Assembly (NCBI GenBank): GCA_951799405.1
Contig: OX637339.1
Coordinates: 10,850,001-10,914,000, forward strand
Length of the DNA: 64,000 nt
Origin: Agapetus fuscipes
Taxonomy: Eukaryota > Arthropoda > Insecta > Trichoptera > Glossosomatidae
Direction: 5' to 3'
Positions 20,236 to 30,962 of the stretch are shown in pieces. The position numbers were made by a program, and so were the translations under genes. The notes under the pieces are model-generated. The model had not been told where the DNA came from and ran no database searches. It saw only the letters and a list, made by a program, of their open reading frames with translations. Numbering within the stretch: position 1 is the first letter of the stretch; each line of letters opens with the position of its first letter.

Positions 20236-21060
20236 GCAGTAATTGTTATCATTATTATAGGGGTGCGAAGTTAACTGAGATAAAGTGGAAGGGGGTGCTG
20301 CTGTTGGTGCCAATATAAGCAATCAACCACATCACAAGCAGGGGGAGGCCCAGCACCATGAGGGATAATCTAAAGTGGAAGAAGTACACGTAGTTTTCAC
20401 GATGTCAGTGTTTTCTGATTGTCACATTGTTACGAATGTGTAATTATGTGTATTTGCTTGTCTGTGTTAGTGTCAGCGATAAAGTCTGTGAAGTCTCTAG
20501 ATTTTAGGTACTCATATATTGTATTTGTATTGGTCAAGATTGCATAAGCGTTCTAGTAAAGTCTCGCATGTACCAGTTCTCAATAATTCGAGAATAATAC
20601 TTATCCCCATTGTGCACGTTTGCAGCGCTCCTGGTACAGCCTGTGCGAAAATCGATTTAGGGTCTTTACTACAGGCCAACTCTTTGACCTTTCGAACAGC
20701 TTCACGTTCCACAAGTTATTGCGTACAAATTGTGATAAACAATACAAATAATACATAGCGCACTCTATAAGAGGACACTGCTGTACTTCGAGGAACTTAT
20801 TAAGAAAACTGGTTTGAATAGCAGGTGATTGATTTTATGTGCAGCCAGAACACTGATCGATGAGCCTTTGCGCAAGTCTGTAACAGTGTTTGGTGAGTGT
20901 CATTTTGCTGTGACGGCTCCAAGGGCATGAAACCGAATGCAATCTGTGGTTCGAGAGATTGCCAGCAGAATTCGCTTCTAATGACATCTCAAGACAAATA
21001 TGTTCACCATATCTTTTGAGGTGCCCTTAGAGAGACAATATCACGAATTATTTTACTTTT
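20236..21060. other. Unassigned; small minus-strand frame at 20512-20712
   Basis: The 66-codon frame starts MEREAVRKVKELACSKDPKS and contains GALQTCTMGISIILELLRTG. Its composition looks more protein-like than most frames here, but I recognise no family and see no splice signals. Possibly chance or an old element. Confidence 0.25.
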
Positions 21061-21070
21061 AATATGATAA

Positions 21071-21160
21071 ATTATAAAAATTGAGTTTAATTTTCACAAG
21101 TTGAGCATTTATTTCACCCTTAGTACTTTCGACTTGCTTACGTCATTTCCAAGACGCCAA
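21071..21160. repeat. Single arm of the palindromic repeat family of 57504
   Basis: TTTTCACAAGTTGAGCATTT, then AGTACTTTCGACTTGC and ACGTCATT, match the left arm at 57530-57580. There is no inverted partner here. Confidence 0.6.
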
Positions 21161-21907
21161 TTGTTACAAAATTGACAGGACAAAAACCATAGAAAAAAGA
21201 GAAGGATGAGTTACGACAAAGAGGTAATTAGGTAATAATAACAAAGGCGAAGCAGCAGGAATCTGAACATTGAACAAACTATAACTTTACTTTTAATAGT
21301 TCAACTTGATTCAAATATTTGTTGTCAAAAATGATCGTCTAATTCAATTGATCAGCTCTCAAAACATCATAATTAGTCATACCGCCATATTACTAACATT
21401 CTCAACTATCTAAATGTTTCACTGGCATATCTGTCAGTGCATAACTGACGTATTCTATCATCCATGTAATCTAGCAGTAGACAGACAGACAGAATTGGGG
21501 TACCTAAGCAGTATGAGGAACCGCGAATCTGATGCGGGGAGAAGTTTATATGTTAATTGTTATGAGGGAGGACCAGCATGAGTCCGCGCTTGCTAGTTGC
21601 TGATCAGCAACGCAATTACACAACAAAACATCTGCAGGGCACATCTCCACCCCAAATAGTCAGCAGTCGAGTATAGACTAAACCAAAACGTGTGGCAAGT
21701 TGAAAGCTCTGAGTGGGGGCGCAAGTTTTAGTTTCCGACATTTTTGGTAACACGCTTTGGTTGAGTTGGAATATTATTTTTTATACTTGGGTAGAGGCCA
21801 AATGATGGTGTGATGGACGAGTCATTGAGCGAGGGGAAAAATCGCCTGTGAACTTTTTTTTACAATAATTTCTAGTGTACTGGCATACCTAAATTAAAAC
21901 TCTAAAG
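21161..21907. other. No gene seen
   Basis: Short (AGAC)n run near 21480. No repeat family or frame recognised. Confidence 0.45.
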
Positions 21908-21931
21908 ACCGGTATTTTCAACGTAAGTTTC
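21908..21931. repeat. Left end of a GGCCCGGT-type MITE
   Basis: ACCGGTATTTTCAACGTAAG matches the left end of 50790-50916. It is cut off exactly where a 3' module starts, so the module probably landed in it or the rest was lost. Confidence 0.5.
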
Positions 21932-22180
21932 AGTTCCTTGACTTATAGGTTGGTATGCGGCTGACCACCCATGCTGTAAAAACGGTTCACTTTGCCAATG
22001 TTTCAGGGAAGGATGGCAAGAGTTGCAGGGTGTATGTCCATTTGAGATTTGAGTTTTTATGTTGTACGTTCACATGCGGCATGTGCAAGCGCGAACTTGT
22101 ACGTGTCTGCTTGTGAGAATTGCATATAATTTGAATCTCCAATGTAACATATCTTTGCAACTTAGATTAGATTAGATTAA
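21932..22180 (+). repeat. 3' module, solitary full-length copy
   Basis: It starts GTTCCTTGACTTATAGGTTG and ends TTAGATTAGATTAGATTA. It belongs to the same subfamily as 45001 and 56995 (GCGCGAACTTGTACGTG). It has lost part of the CCCTGTTTCAGGG hairpin region. No RT codons precede it. Confidence 0.88.
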
Positions 22181-22289
22181 ATAAGTATGTGGGACCATAA
22201 ACTGAACTGAAAGAACTGCCCAAACGATTGTCATAAGTGTGTCCTTTTCATTCAGTATGAAGTCGCTATGCATGAACGCGTGTTGAAGT

Positions 22290-22395
22290 GCTACGTCTTT
22301 ACGGGTTGGCCAGCCGCCTTACCTGCGAAAATAAATAGGTTCAACCCGGTACATATCACCACTTCTGGAACAACGCGGCAAGAAGTTGCACTGCA
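22290..22395 (+). repeat. SINE-A 3' fragment
   Basis: GGCCAGCCGCCTTACCTG, AAAATAAATAGGTTCAACC and CGCGGCAAGAAGTT are the SINE-A 3' half. The head is absent. Confidence 0.6.
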
Positions 22396-22499
22396 TGTAC
22401 TTACGTCCAGCTTAGTTTTGTTTACAGTACCGGTAAGATTTACTCTGTTATCTAAATATGTCTATGGTAATCTATAATTTGAGTGGCAGAGATATATAT

Positions 22500-22595
22500 C
22501 AACATTAAAGTTTCATAATTAATGCACGCCCATAAGCAGACACCAAAAGTTTGCGCTTACACATGCTGCGTGTGTACAAACAAAATAAATAAAAT
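22500..22595 (-). repeat. 3' module, tail-side fragment
   Basis: Minus strand: CACACGCAGCATGTGTAAGC, then GTCTGCTTATGGGCGTGCAT. The terminal repeat tail is degraded. Confidence 0.55.
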
Positions 22596-22881
22596 TGACT
22601 ACGAACCACGCTTTAATGAAATGCATTTTTTTTTTTCAAAAATTTATTATCTTCATATTAATGAACAAAGCGCCAAACCACCATGCGCCAAAATAATGAC
22701 GATTAAAATTATAATCTTTTATCATTACCAAACAATAGCTATACTACTAGGGGTGAACCAGCATCCCCTTTTGTGCATTCACATACTTACCCCCATAAGG
22801 GTGATATTTACACTACATCATTATTTTGTTTCTACTTTAATTTATTTAAATGAAGTAAGTTAGGCAATACTGCTATACTAA

Positions 22882-23005
22882 TGATTCGAAAAAATGGTCC
22901 AGTTTGCCAACGTCACTCCTGCTTCAGAGGGTTTGACAAAAGTTGCTGGGTTTGTGGTCATTTGAAATTTGAGTTATTATGTTTTAAATTTAAGTACACA
23001 CGCTG
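22882..23005 (+). repeat. 3' module, central part
   Basis: AAAAATGGTCCAGTTTGCCA, CACTCCTGCTTCAGAGGG and CATTTGAAATTTGAG. Both the start and the tail are missing. Confidence 0.6.
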
Positions 23006-23591
23006 TCCCCCCCAGTGCTTCTTTGGCTTATCTACTATTTTCTTCAATGATGACCTTTCAATGGATTTGTCTTAAAAATCATATTCTGCACAATCTGATT
23101 TACAGAAGAAACAGAAAACAAGTAAATGTACGAGTTATTTTCCTATCTTCAAAATCAATTTCCAGTTTTCATAAGACGCATTCGTCCAGTACACATGCAA
23201 ATATTGCTCATGTGAAATTAGCTCCGTGGGAGATAAGACAAATAAGCACTAAAGAGACGATGTGGCATTTGTAACAATTGTTAATATACTTTACAGCTTA
23301 GAAAATAATAGATGATAGATTAAAGCAGTGCACGCGTCTGTACTGCATATTTAATATATTGTAATGTGAGACTGGTAGAATGTTTATTTTATTAATTTCC
23401 TTCCTGCGCTGCATTACTTGACACCCCTACATGAATTATATTTAGGGGTAACGAGATATGACAATTAGAATAATAACTATCATCCCCATCATCTCACTTC
23501 CTATGCGTTAATCAACTTGACTGAATATAGCGTCCCATGATCTAGGACAGAGACTTTCAAGCTTTTCTACTCGAGAGACATACTTTTTTTT
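23006..23591. other. No gene; module-tail fragment at 23275-23322
   Basis: TGTTAATATACTTTACAGCT, then TAGATGATAGATTA, is a degraded module tail. The rest is unassigned. Confidence 0.4.
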
Positions 23592-23902
23592 AAATTCCTG
23601 TGCGTGATACTCCCTTGATTTCAGAGACTCTAGAGCTCTATGACACTTGTTGTAGTGCCGCAGAGGTGTTTACGAGCTTGGTCATCGCTACAAAGCGCCA
23701 ATACTCAAGCAACACCCACTTGCTGTAAGGCTGGATGGACCTTTAGTGACCGGTCTTTGGTGAAGGTTTTATGAATTGTTCAACCCAGCGAAGAGCAAAT
23801 TTGAAAATATAAATGTTATATTTTTTTTGTGCTCCGTGAGTATTCGAACCCACAACCTTCCATTTACGAGTCCAAAGTGTTGCCACTGGACTACTGACAT
23901 AC
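23592..23902 (-). repeat. SINE-B, full length
   Basis: The head at the right end reads GTCCAGTGGCAACACT, then GGTTGTGGGTTCGAATACTC (B-box at 23842-23850). The body carries GACCGGTCACTAAAGGTCCA and CAGCCTTACAGCAAGTGGGT. The 3' end has GCGGCACTACAACAAGTGTC. This copy is the best guide to the family: a ~310-bp tRNA-derived element. Confidence 0.85.
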
Positions 23903-23954
23903 TTAAAGCTCGAGTAATTTCCGAGATACAAATCCTAACCGACGTTGTGTTATT

Positions 23955-24092
23955 CTTCCTTCTTCTTCTTCCTCAGCCTTTCTCAGTCCACTCCTGGACG
24001 TAGGCCTCCTACAATCCTCTCCATCCCTGTCTATCGGCTGTTGTGTGCAGCCATCCTCTACCTGCAGTTCTCTTGATGTCTTAGCTGGTAGC
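23955..24092 (-). pseudogene. Reverse transcriptase C-terminal scrap with GAA-rich end
   Basis: On the minus strand, stop-broken pieces read TADRQGWRGL, then AYVQEWTEKG, and the fragment runs into (GAA)n. The word GGCCTACGTCCAGGAGTGGA is typical of RTE-like 3' ends. Fragment only. Confidence 0.45.
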
Positions 24093-24113
24093 ATATATTC
24101 TTTAATTTATATT

Positions 24114-24179
24114 AATTAAATAAAACGCAGTTTAAATTCACTTTTGTAAAAGTGAATTTAAACTGCGTTTTATTTAATT
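24114..24179. repeat. Perfect 66-bp palindrome
   Basis: Arms of 32 bp (AATTAAATAAAACGCAGTTT and on) with a 2-bp centre GT at 24146-24147 and no mismatch. It is followed by TTTCACTGTGTAAACCACC (24190), which also follows the palindrome at 57504-57681. It could be a recent inverted duplication or an element terminus. Confidence 0.9.
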
Positions 24180-24262
24180 GATATAGACTTTCACTGTGTA
24201 AACCACCAAACCCTTAAAAATATCTTTAATTTATGTTTCAAAGATATATTAACATCTAAGAG

Positions 24263-24366
24263 ACCTTGACTTATAGGTTGATATGAGGCTGACCACCAAT
24301 ATGTACTGTAAAAATGCTTCCCTTTGCCAATGTCACCCCTGTTTCAGGGAAGGTCGGCAAGCAGGG
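24263..24366 (+). repeat. 3' module, 5' part only
   Basis: It starts ACCTTGACTTATAGGTTGAT at the usual module start, runs through CACCCCTGTTTCAGGGAAGG and stops abruptly at CGGCAAGCAGGG. The tail is missing. Confidence 0.75.
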
Positions 24367-24416
24367 TCATTTAGTTGTAAATTATAGTAGAGACATCTTA
24401 AATGCATGCTCACAAA

Positions 24417-24699
24417 GCAACGCAACTAAGCTGCACATATGAGTGCCTCTTCTTACCGTGCTGTATTCAAAGGTGTTGCATGTGGCGTGTAGAACCTATT
24501 TATTTTTACAGGAGGGGGCTTTATGCTGAACACCTAAATCGAAGTGAGGGTTTTCCAGCTCCCAGGGGGGCTGATCTCATTTCTGTAAAGGCTGAGTAAG
24601 CCCATGAAATAAACACCGAAATGATCAATAATTTCTTATACCCTTCGTGAGAATCGAACCCTAGCTCTTGGCATGGAATGCAGGCATTCTTCCAACTGC
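24417..24699 (-). repeat. SINE-A, near full length
   Basis: Head at the right end with B-box GGGTTCGATTCTC (near 24655). 3' end AGCTTAGTTGCGTTG at the left. The A-box is degraded. Confidence 0.75.
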
Positions 24700-25237
24700 G
24701 TTTTTTTGTGTCTTTTATCTTTAAAGTCAATTGCGTTTTCTACCCTTTGTGGGATGCATTTGCCTGTACGGAGTTGTCGCCTCTTGCAGCAGATCACAGC
24801 ATCTGAAGGACCCTCATGCATCATGATCTCTTCCTCGCACTTGACAAATTGATATGCTAATACTGCTCGCCCCTATTTCTAGATTAGAATTCAGTGCCGT
24901 AGGGTCATTTAATATTTTAGAGGGAAGTCCCTTTGAATTATTTTTTTCATAATTAGTAAAACAATCAAATTGTGGCATCGTCAGCCAAAAGTAAAGATAA
25001 TGACCCTTATTTTGTAAATTCCATAATCAATTATCTAAATTGAAACAATGTATTGACATTTCAATTTTTATTTGATGCGCACAAGCAAAACATTCGATGA
25101 TTTCTTTGTAACTAAAATTAGAAGCATTTTTTTTTATTTCAAAGAAATGACAAGTTTTTCGTTATTCTTAAAGGATAAGTTGAAAGTACATTGTTTGTTT
25201 TCAGATTTGTATTTCAAAAAAATTCAAACATAGTCAT
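24700..25237. other. No gene seen
   Basis: AT-rich with short frames. Nothing recognised. Confidence 0.45.
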
Positions 25238-25500
25238 ATCGATACCTTAAGGTAAAACTGAAAAAGTGACATAGTAAGCCTACAAGGGTTTCTCAGATAA
25301 ATTCCCCTTTTATCCTATTTCCTACGAAAAACACCAAAAAAGTGGGAAAACCCTGTAGCTTAGAAGTTAATCATGTGTAATAGTCCATTATAAGTTCACT
25401 TCCTATGAGAAGTTCCACCCAGTAAAATGTTTTATCGACGATTTCTCAAATCAGTGAATCAGCACTTATTCCTTTAGGTGGCGATATATTAAGTCTGTTA
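25238..25500 (+). repeat. Unclassified dispersed repeat, copy 2
   Basis: Matches 2646-2905 over its length (TATCGATACC, GGGTTTCTC, CTTAGAAGTTAATCATG, TTTCTCAAATCAGTGAATCA, GGTGGCGATAT). Same strand in both places. Confidence 0.7.
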
Positions 25501-25617
25501 TAAAGTAGGTACATTGGCATCACAGTTGGGTACAATAAATTATGTTGTCCAAAAAAAAACAGTCATTCCTTATTCGTTACACCGTTTATTTTCACTATTA
25601 CACAGATTGTAAAAACA

Positions 25618-25692
25618 AAATCTGCCTGAAATTGAATCCGCAACCTTTCAATTCCGAGTCCGTATCGTTAACCACTAGACTCCGGAGCAGTC
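25618..25692 (-). repeat. SINE-B head fragment
   Basis: Minus strand: GTCTAGTGGTTAACGATACG, then AAGGTTGCGGATTCAATTTC. Only the tRNA-like head is present. 25693-26024 holds nothing recognised. Confidence 0.65.
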
Positions 25693-26024
25693 GTATATTG
25701 TAGCACATCGACCCTACGCCCTTGTGTCAATGTAAAATAAGGGATGCTGAACAATGGTTAAGGGTGTTTAGGTTCATATACACCAGCAACAATAGTAATC
25801 CGTGCCCCTGGATCAGGGATGGGGGACAATTACCATATTATTAGTTGATTACCCTCAACTAACTTCCTACTCTGATTTCTATGAATATTTTCATTGTTTG
25901 CTATTTTCAAGGGATGTTGAACATTGAATCTGATAGAAATCAAAATATACATGCATTGTTTTTAATGTATACAAAAACAGCTGAAAGTATTTTATTCATT
26001 TCTTTATTGATTCTATCATTTAAG

Positions 26025-26225
26025 TTACAAAGATAAACTAACATTTAAATTTCATATTAAATGCATACCCACAATTAGACACGTGTAAATTCGCAAATGC
26101 TGTATGTGTACGTACAAATTAAAATCCAAACCTCAAATGCACCTTGCAATTTTTGCCGACCTTCCCTGAAACAGGGTGGACCATTTTTTACAGCATGGAA
26201 GGTCAGACTTATACCTACGCTTCAA
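26025..26225 (-). repeat. 3' module, diverged
   Basis: Minus strand: CCCTGTTTCAGGGAAGGTCG, CACATACAGCATTTGCG, then CTTTGTAACTT. Its start region is degraded. Confidence 0.7.
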
Positions 26226-26341
26226 GGATTTAATAATGCTATATTCCGTTTACCAGCTTTTCTTATTTCGAATAAGAATTACGTTGGTTGGACTTTTTGC
26301 ATAAAAATAAGTATTAATTTCGTAGTTCGTAAATAGTTATT

Positions 26342-26463
26342 TATGCCACTGCCAAGTAATGATAGTCTTTTTAACACGAGTGCTAGTTTGTGCCATGAGG
26401 CGCAGCCGAATGGCACAATAGAAAGCACGAGTGTTACAAAGACTAATTACGTGCAGTGGCATA
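26342..26463. mobile_element. Foldback MITE, 122 bp
   Basis: TATGCCACTGC at 26342 is matched by GCAGTGGCATA at 26463. Internal pairs AACACGAGTGCT with AGCACGAGTGTT, and TTGTGCCAT with ATGGCACAA, make nearly the whole element self-complementary. No duplication was confirmed, so the superfamily is unknown. Confidence 0.75.
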
Positions 26464-26594
26464 CAATACTTTTTCTACGACCATGAGAGAATTAACAAAA
26501 TAGTGAATAATAGTCATTATAATGTACTCGTCCATTTGAAGTAATTAAAACCTTACCTTTGTCAAAACGTGTGATTTATCATTCCCTTCGATTA

Positions 26595-26822
26595 TCTAAT
26601 CTAACCTAAGTTGTAAAAATAAATTATATTTAGGTTTCATATTGAATTCATGCCCACAAGCCGACACATATGTATAAGGTCGCGCTTTTACATCCTGCAT
26701 ATAAGCTTAAACATTCAAACCCAAAACTCAAATAAACATATGCCCTGCAGTTGTATTGGAAGGTGAACCAAATTTGTACAGCATAGGTGATCAACCTCAT
26801 ACTCACCTATTAACCAAGTAAC
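26595..26822 (-). repeat. 3' module, old copy
   Basis: Minus strand starts GTTACTTGGTTAATAGGTGA (a mutated module start) and runs to TTTTTACAACTTAGG. It has lost CCCTGTTTCAGGG. 26823-27242 holds nothing recognised. Confidence 0.65.
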
Positions 26823-27242
26823 TTTTTGAGTTTGTTTATTTTTTGCGGTGAAATTTTTTGTATTGTTTTCCTTTCAAGCCTTTTATTTTCCATTGAAAAA
26901 AGGAAAGCTTTATTTGGAGCAATCCGATAAATAAATTCGATAAATTTTAGCACTATTAACAATTTTTATTTGACTCTACACATAAAATATACTTATTTAT
27001 TTTCATCTGAACAGGGCTGAAAGTCTCATCACCACGGTAATTCCTACCTACCGAATATCACTAATATTGTATGAAGCCTAATCAGCTGATCGCTTGCGGC
27101 CATCTTGGATTGACAGGTCTTCATACCCCCATACAACGTTGACATTTGAAATTAAAAAATGGTTCCAATTCTGACAATGCGCATGCGCACATGTTCATTT
27201 TAACACGGTTACCGGTTGCATAATGTAACATTGTCGGGGTTA

Positions 27243-27490
27243 TAGCCGCGGGAGCTAAGAGGGCTGATCTTTCTAGCGTGTTTCGAATGGAACAACGCTG
27301 GTTCGATCCCCGCTTGGGTCACATGACTTTAACTTTGACCCTGGTTCAACAGATGTTATTGGGTAATTATTATTTAATGATTCATTAATAATAAACAATA
27401 ATGAATTATTAAATGATGATATTAATACCTGTTTCTGGCCAGGCAAAATAGGTTGGTGAATTGCATTCCTCTTCACAAATCTATTTTTTT
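27243..27490 (+). repeat. SINE-C
   Basis: tRNA-like B-box GCTGGTTCGATCCCCGC near 27300. The body has ACTTTAACTTTGACCCTGGT and TTATTGGGTAATTATT, and the 3' part has GGTGAATTGCATTCCTCTTC. Complementary copies occur at 37188, 41118, 52790 and 58345. The A-box is unclear (CTGATCTTTCTAGCG region). Confidence 0.65.
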
Positions 27491-27718
27491 TAAAATATAT
27501 TAAAATATATTATGCAACGGGTGTAGAAATGTATGGCATTGTGATTGCTTTAGCCGTTTTGTAATTAGTAAATTACCAAATGGGAGTAGAAAAATTCGTT
27601 TTTAATTCTGTTTCGCTTTTCTTGCGATCAAAAAATGTTTCCCTTATGATATAAAGACAAGATTTTTTTTATGAGATCAAAATGACTTTAATGTTTTAAT
27701 TTTTGGATGATAACGATG

Positions 27719-27800
27719 TAAGAGCCATGCTTGAAAATTGGCGCTTTCTATAGCGACGACCAAGCTCTTGAGGTGTGATATACATAAAAACTAACCTATG
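27719..27800 (+). repeat. SINE-B 3' fragment
   Basis: GAAAATTGGCGCTTTCTATA, then GCGACGACCAAGCTCTTGAG and GTGTGATATACA, match the SINE-B tail region. Confidence 0.6.
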
Positions 27801-27804
27801 ATCT

Positions 27805-27908
27805 ATCTATAATCTAAGTTTATATTAAAAATGCATAGCCATAAGCAGACACATGTAAGAGCAGACACTTATAAGAACAGACACGTACAAGAGCAGACAC
27901 GTATAAGT
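27805..27908 (-). repeat. 3' module fragment with 17-bp tandem amplification
   Basis: The module segment AGCAGACACATGTAAG is repeated about four times (27847-27908: AGCAGACAC, ACAGACACGTACAAG, AGCAGACACGTATAAG). The rest of the module is absent. 27909-28279 has nothing recognised. Confidence 0.65.
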
Positions 27909-28279
27909 ATAATCATTTTTTTTTATATTTTGTGAATACTACTTTGTTACCTATGTAACTAATTAAGTAACTAATATTATTTTTTATTTTTGTCAAAAAA
28001 TGTTCTCGATGCCAGACTTTGTGGTAACTAGCTCATTTTTAATTACTCCATATCCTAGACGCAGCATTGTACATAGCGGACTTCCTAGGGTGCATCCCGA
28101 GTGTGGTATTGCATTATTTGTCTATTCCCGATACGCTTCTATTCAATTTGTAATCCAGAAGTGTGCCTTCGTGTGAAAATAAATACAGCAGGCGCGTGCC
28201 CTGTGTACAGGCAAATATATCCAACTAGGTTCATCCAGCCTTCTCAAGAAATGAGAACCAGCTACATCTGGAACTGGAA

Positions 28280-28397
28280 AAACCTTCAATTCAATTGAAG
28301 TAGTTGGTGTAAGGCCGGCCCGCTTACCTGTAAAAATAAATAGATTCCACACACAAATGCGATTTATTCGGAGACAGCGCGATAAAAAATTGGCACT
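28280..28397 (+). repeat. SINE-A, 3' part
   Basis: CTTCAATTCAATTGAAGTAG, GGCCGGCCCGCTTACCTG and AAATAAATAGATTCCAC, with GCGCGATAAAAAATTG near the end. The head is absent. Confidence 0.7.
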
Positions 28398-29104
28398 ATA
28401 GTCATACGCCACTAGAGGGAAAATATAACGCCCCCGTCCTCATTCTAGACATGCTGATTGGCCGACGTTTGGCGACGCACCGGCCCAGCCAAATCAAAAT
28501 GGTTATTTTAATTGTATTATCTTATTATTAATTGCCTTATAAAATATTCACTAGCCCAAGTCCTATCAATATCTATGTATGCAACTTAGTTGAGTTTTCC
28601 TTTTCTTGGTTACCTGCCTATGCTTGATATGCTATGATCGTCCCTGTTCCAAGTACAGTTATCGTCCTCTTGCATCCACCAATACAGATGCACTGTCCTC
28701 ATTACACAGATGTGAACATCATAGTACGTATCACATAGAACCAAACACGGCCAACTAGGATCTTTCTTAAATGAGATAAGTATATGGAAATGATTGGCTA
28801 GTGATTTCCAGTGCTTCTGTATATTTACCTTGTTTTCGGAATAATCCTAGATTACCGCTTTTGATACGTCTCGTATGGAGATGAAGGTACTTCATTATGA
28901 CAAACCTGAGGAGAATGTGTCGCCTTGCAGAGGGCCCATGTGGGGGGGGGAGGGGGGTGTGGAAGCACGGTCAAGGACAACCAGATGAATTTAAAAACAT
29001 CATAAAATTAAGACGCAGAACTGTGAAAATACATTTTTTATTAAAAAAAACTCACTCTGATCTATTTTGTGAGTGTTATGTTTTTGTAAAATAAAATGAA
29101 AAAA
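28398..29104. other. No gene seen
   Basis: Includes a G-rich run at 28940-28960. No coding sign beyond short frames. Confidence 0.45.
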
Positions 29105-29165
29105 ATGAACTAAGCTGCACATACAGTGCTATTCTTCCGCGTTGTTCCTGAAACAGTCGCATTTG
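29105..29165 (-). repeat. SINE-A 3' end fragment
   Basis: Minus strand ends GTGCAGCTTAGTTC, preceded by AACGCGGAAGAATAGC. It directly abuts the next 3' module. Confidence 0.55.
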
Positions 29166-29433
29166 GCGTTCCTTGACTTATAGGTTGGTATGCGGCTGAC
29201 CACCCATACTGTAAAAAATGTTTCACTTTGCCAATGTCACCCCTGTTTCAGGGAAGGACGGCAAGAGTTGCAGAGCTTATGTTCATTTGAGATTGGGTTT
29301 TTATATTGTAGGTCCACATGCGGCATATGTTAGCGCGAAATTATACATGTCTGCTTGTGGGAATGCATTTAATATAAATCTTAAATGTTATATATCTTTG
29401 CAGCTTAGATTAGATTAGATTAGATTAGATTAG
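29166..29433 (+). repeat. 3' module, solitary full-length copy
   Basis: It starts GTTCCTTGACTTATAGGTTG and keeps CCCTGTTTCAGGG and CACATGCGGCATATG. It ends in five GATTA units (29405-29432). Its body is nearly identical to the RTE-A-linked copies at 18352 and 36743, yet no RT codons precede it. The frame 29218-29418 is not a gene. Confidence 0.9.
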
Positions 29434-29449
29434 AAACTGTGAATTTCTT

Positions 29450-29680
29450 TTCAGACGTAAGGAACTTCGAACTTCGCTTAAAGTGAGTGGTTTCCCAACT
29501 CCCTCTGGAGGAGCCTGGTTCTCATTTTTATAAAGACGAGGAAATCTTGCCAATATTTAAATAAACATTAAAACTGAAAATCATTTCTTACACCTTTAGG
29601 ACGAATCGAACTCCTAGCTCCCTGGCATAGAACGCAAGCATTCTACCAACAATATGAGCCATGGACCGGACTGCAATCTG
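29450..29680 (-). repeat. SINE-A, head and body
   Basis: Head at the right: GTCCGGTCCATGGCTCAT, then GAATGCTTGCGTTCTATGCC and AGTTCGATTCGTCC. The 3' third is lost. Confidence 0.7.
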
Positions 29681-29691
29681 GATCAAAAAAA

Positions 29692-29800
29692 CTTAATGAA
29701 ATGGAATGAACATTGTGATTATTTTACTGGTCAGCGCTGATTTTGTATGAACCTCACCTCAAGAGCCGTCAAGTTTGGTCATCACTCTTGAAAGGGCGGC
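29692..29800 (-). repeat. SINE-B internal fragment
   Basis: ACTGGTCAGCGCTGATTTTG, then CACCTCAAGAGCCGTCAAG, matches 47040-47080. No head is visible. Confidence 0.5.
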
Positions 29801-30954
29801 TTTTTTACAAATTAAAGTTACATAAGCAATGCAACCTCAAAGCTTCACGCAAGGAAACTCTGTTTACCGTTAGCTCGTTTAAACCTGTACTAGTTAGTCC
29901 GCGGTCTAAGTACTAGTTCCCTAGTGGTAGAAGGTACAAGTACTTATACTTATACTTCACAGGTCCATGATTTAGTTGGTACCTTCTTCCTTCTATAGTC
30001 ATCATAAGATCCCATCTGATAACCGCACTAGGTGTGGAGTCAACTTGAATCTTTAACAGGGATTCCCAACTTTTTGATAAATGTTTTTAGGCTTTCACGG
30101 TCAGCTTCAGAAGTTTGTATCTTTTTCGGGTCTAGACCGTGGTCCATTGCGGTTCAAGAATGCAATTTAGATAGCACCCTTGGCAGTAGTAATTAAGATT
30201 CAAGATTTAATAAAAATTCATACATAGGTACCAGTGGCGAAGGGTGCCATACAAGCCGATTCCCATCGGTTTCCCGTTTAAAATGAGGCAAAATGATAAT
30301 AAAGTAGACTGCATAGTTTCAATGGGGAAAAATACGTATTGTTTCTTTGGTTTTAAATGTATTTTTTTTATAAGTGTTTTATTACTTATTGTTTTTTTTT
30401 TTACTTTGTGCCTATATTTTTGAACTACTTTGTTATATCATTTTAAAAGGGAAGCCGATGGGAACCAGCTTGTATGGCACTGCTGACAACCATTCCTACT
30501 ACCATGCAAATCAATTGTCATTTTTTACAAACTCTGTACGCACGCAAACAATAAACCTTTCATGAAAGTTTATAAGTTCGTTATCTATCTCCTTTGCACC
30601 TGATACTTTCAATAGATCAATCCTCCATCCTCATAATAATCGCTTTGTGCCAGCGCGAAACTTGGACGACACTCCGGGCTAAGAATTCATTGGCTGATAC
30701 TTTTGCGATTATCGCGTGGAAGGGGGATGGATGTATCAAAAGTATGCACGTGTGAGGGAGACAGAATAACGATATTTTTCACGAACGGTTTATTGCTTTC
30801 GTGTGTACGAGCTTTGTAGAAAATGAGAAGAATAGGTGACATATAACATCGACAGTGAGGGCTGGCAGCAGTGCTATGACAAAAATTAATTCGTATCAAT
30901 GTGTCAACGCAGTGAAATGAAATTGTAAAGTTTACTATTACACTAACAGGAATA
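29801..30954. other. Repeat-poor stretch, no gene
   Basis: Short unrecognised frames (30374-30565 plus, 30687-30899 minus). No element ends noticed. It ends where the RTE-A copy begins. Confidence 0.45.
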
Positions 30955-30962
30955 AAAAGTCT

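Noticed and set aside
22522..23274. Plus frames of 113, 64 and 101 codons
   Set aside because: They run through 3' module fragments and have no domain or codon pattern.
29400..29433. CRISPR-like or regulatory tandem repeats (GATTA)n
   Set aside because: They are the reiterated 3' tails of RTE-A modules. They have no spacers and always sit at element ends.
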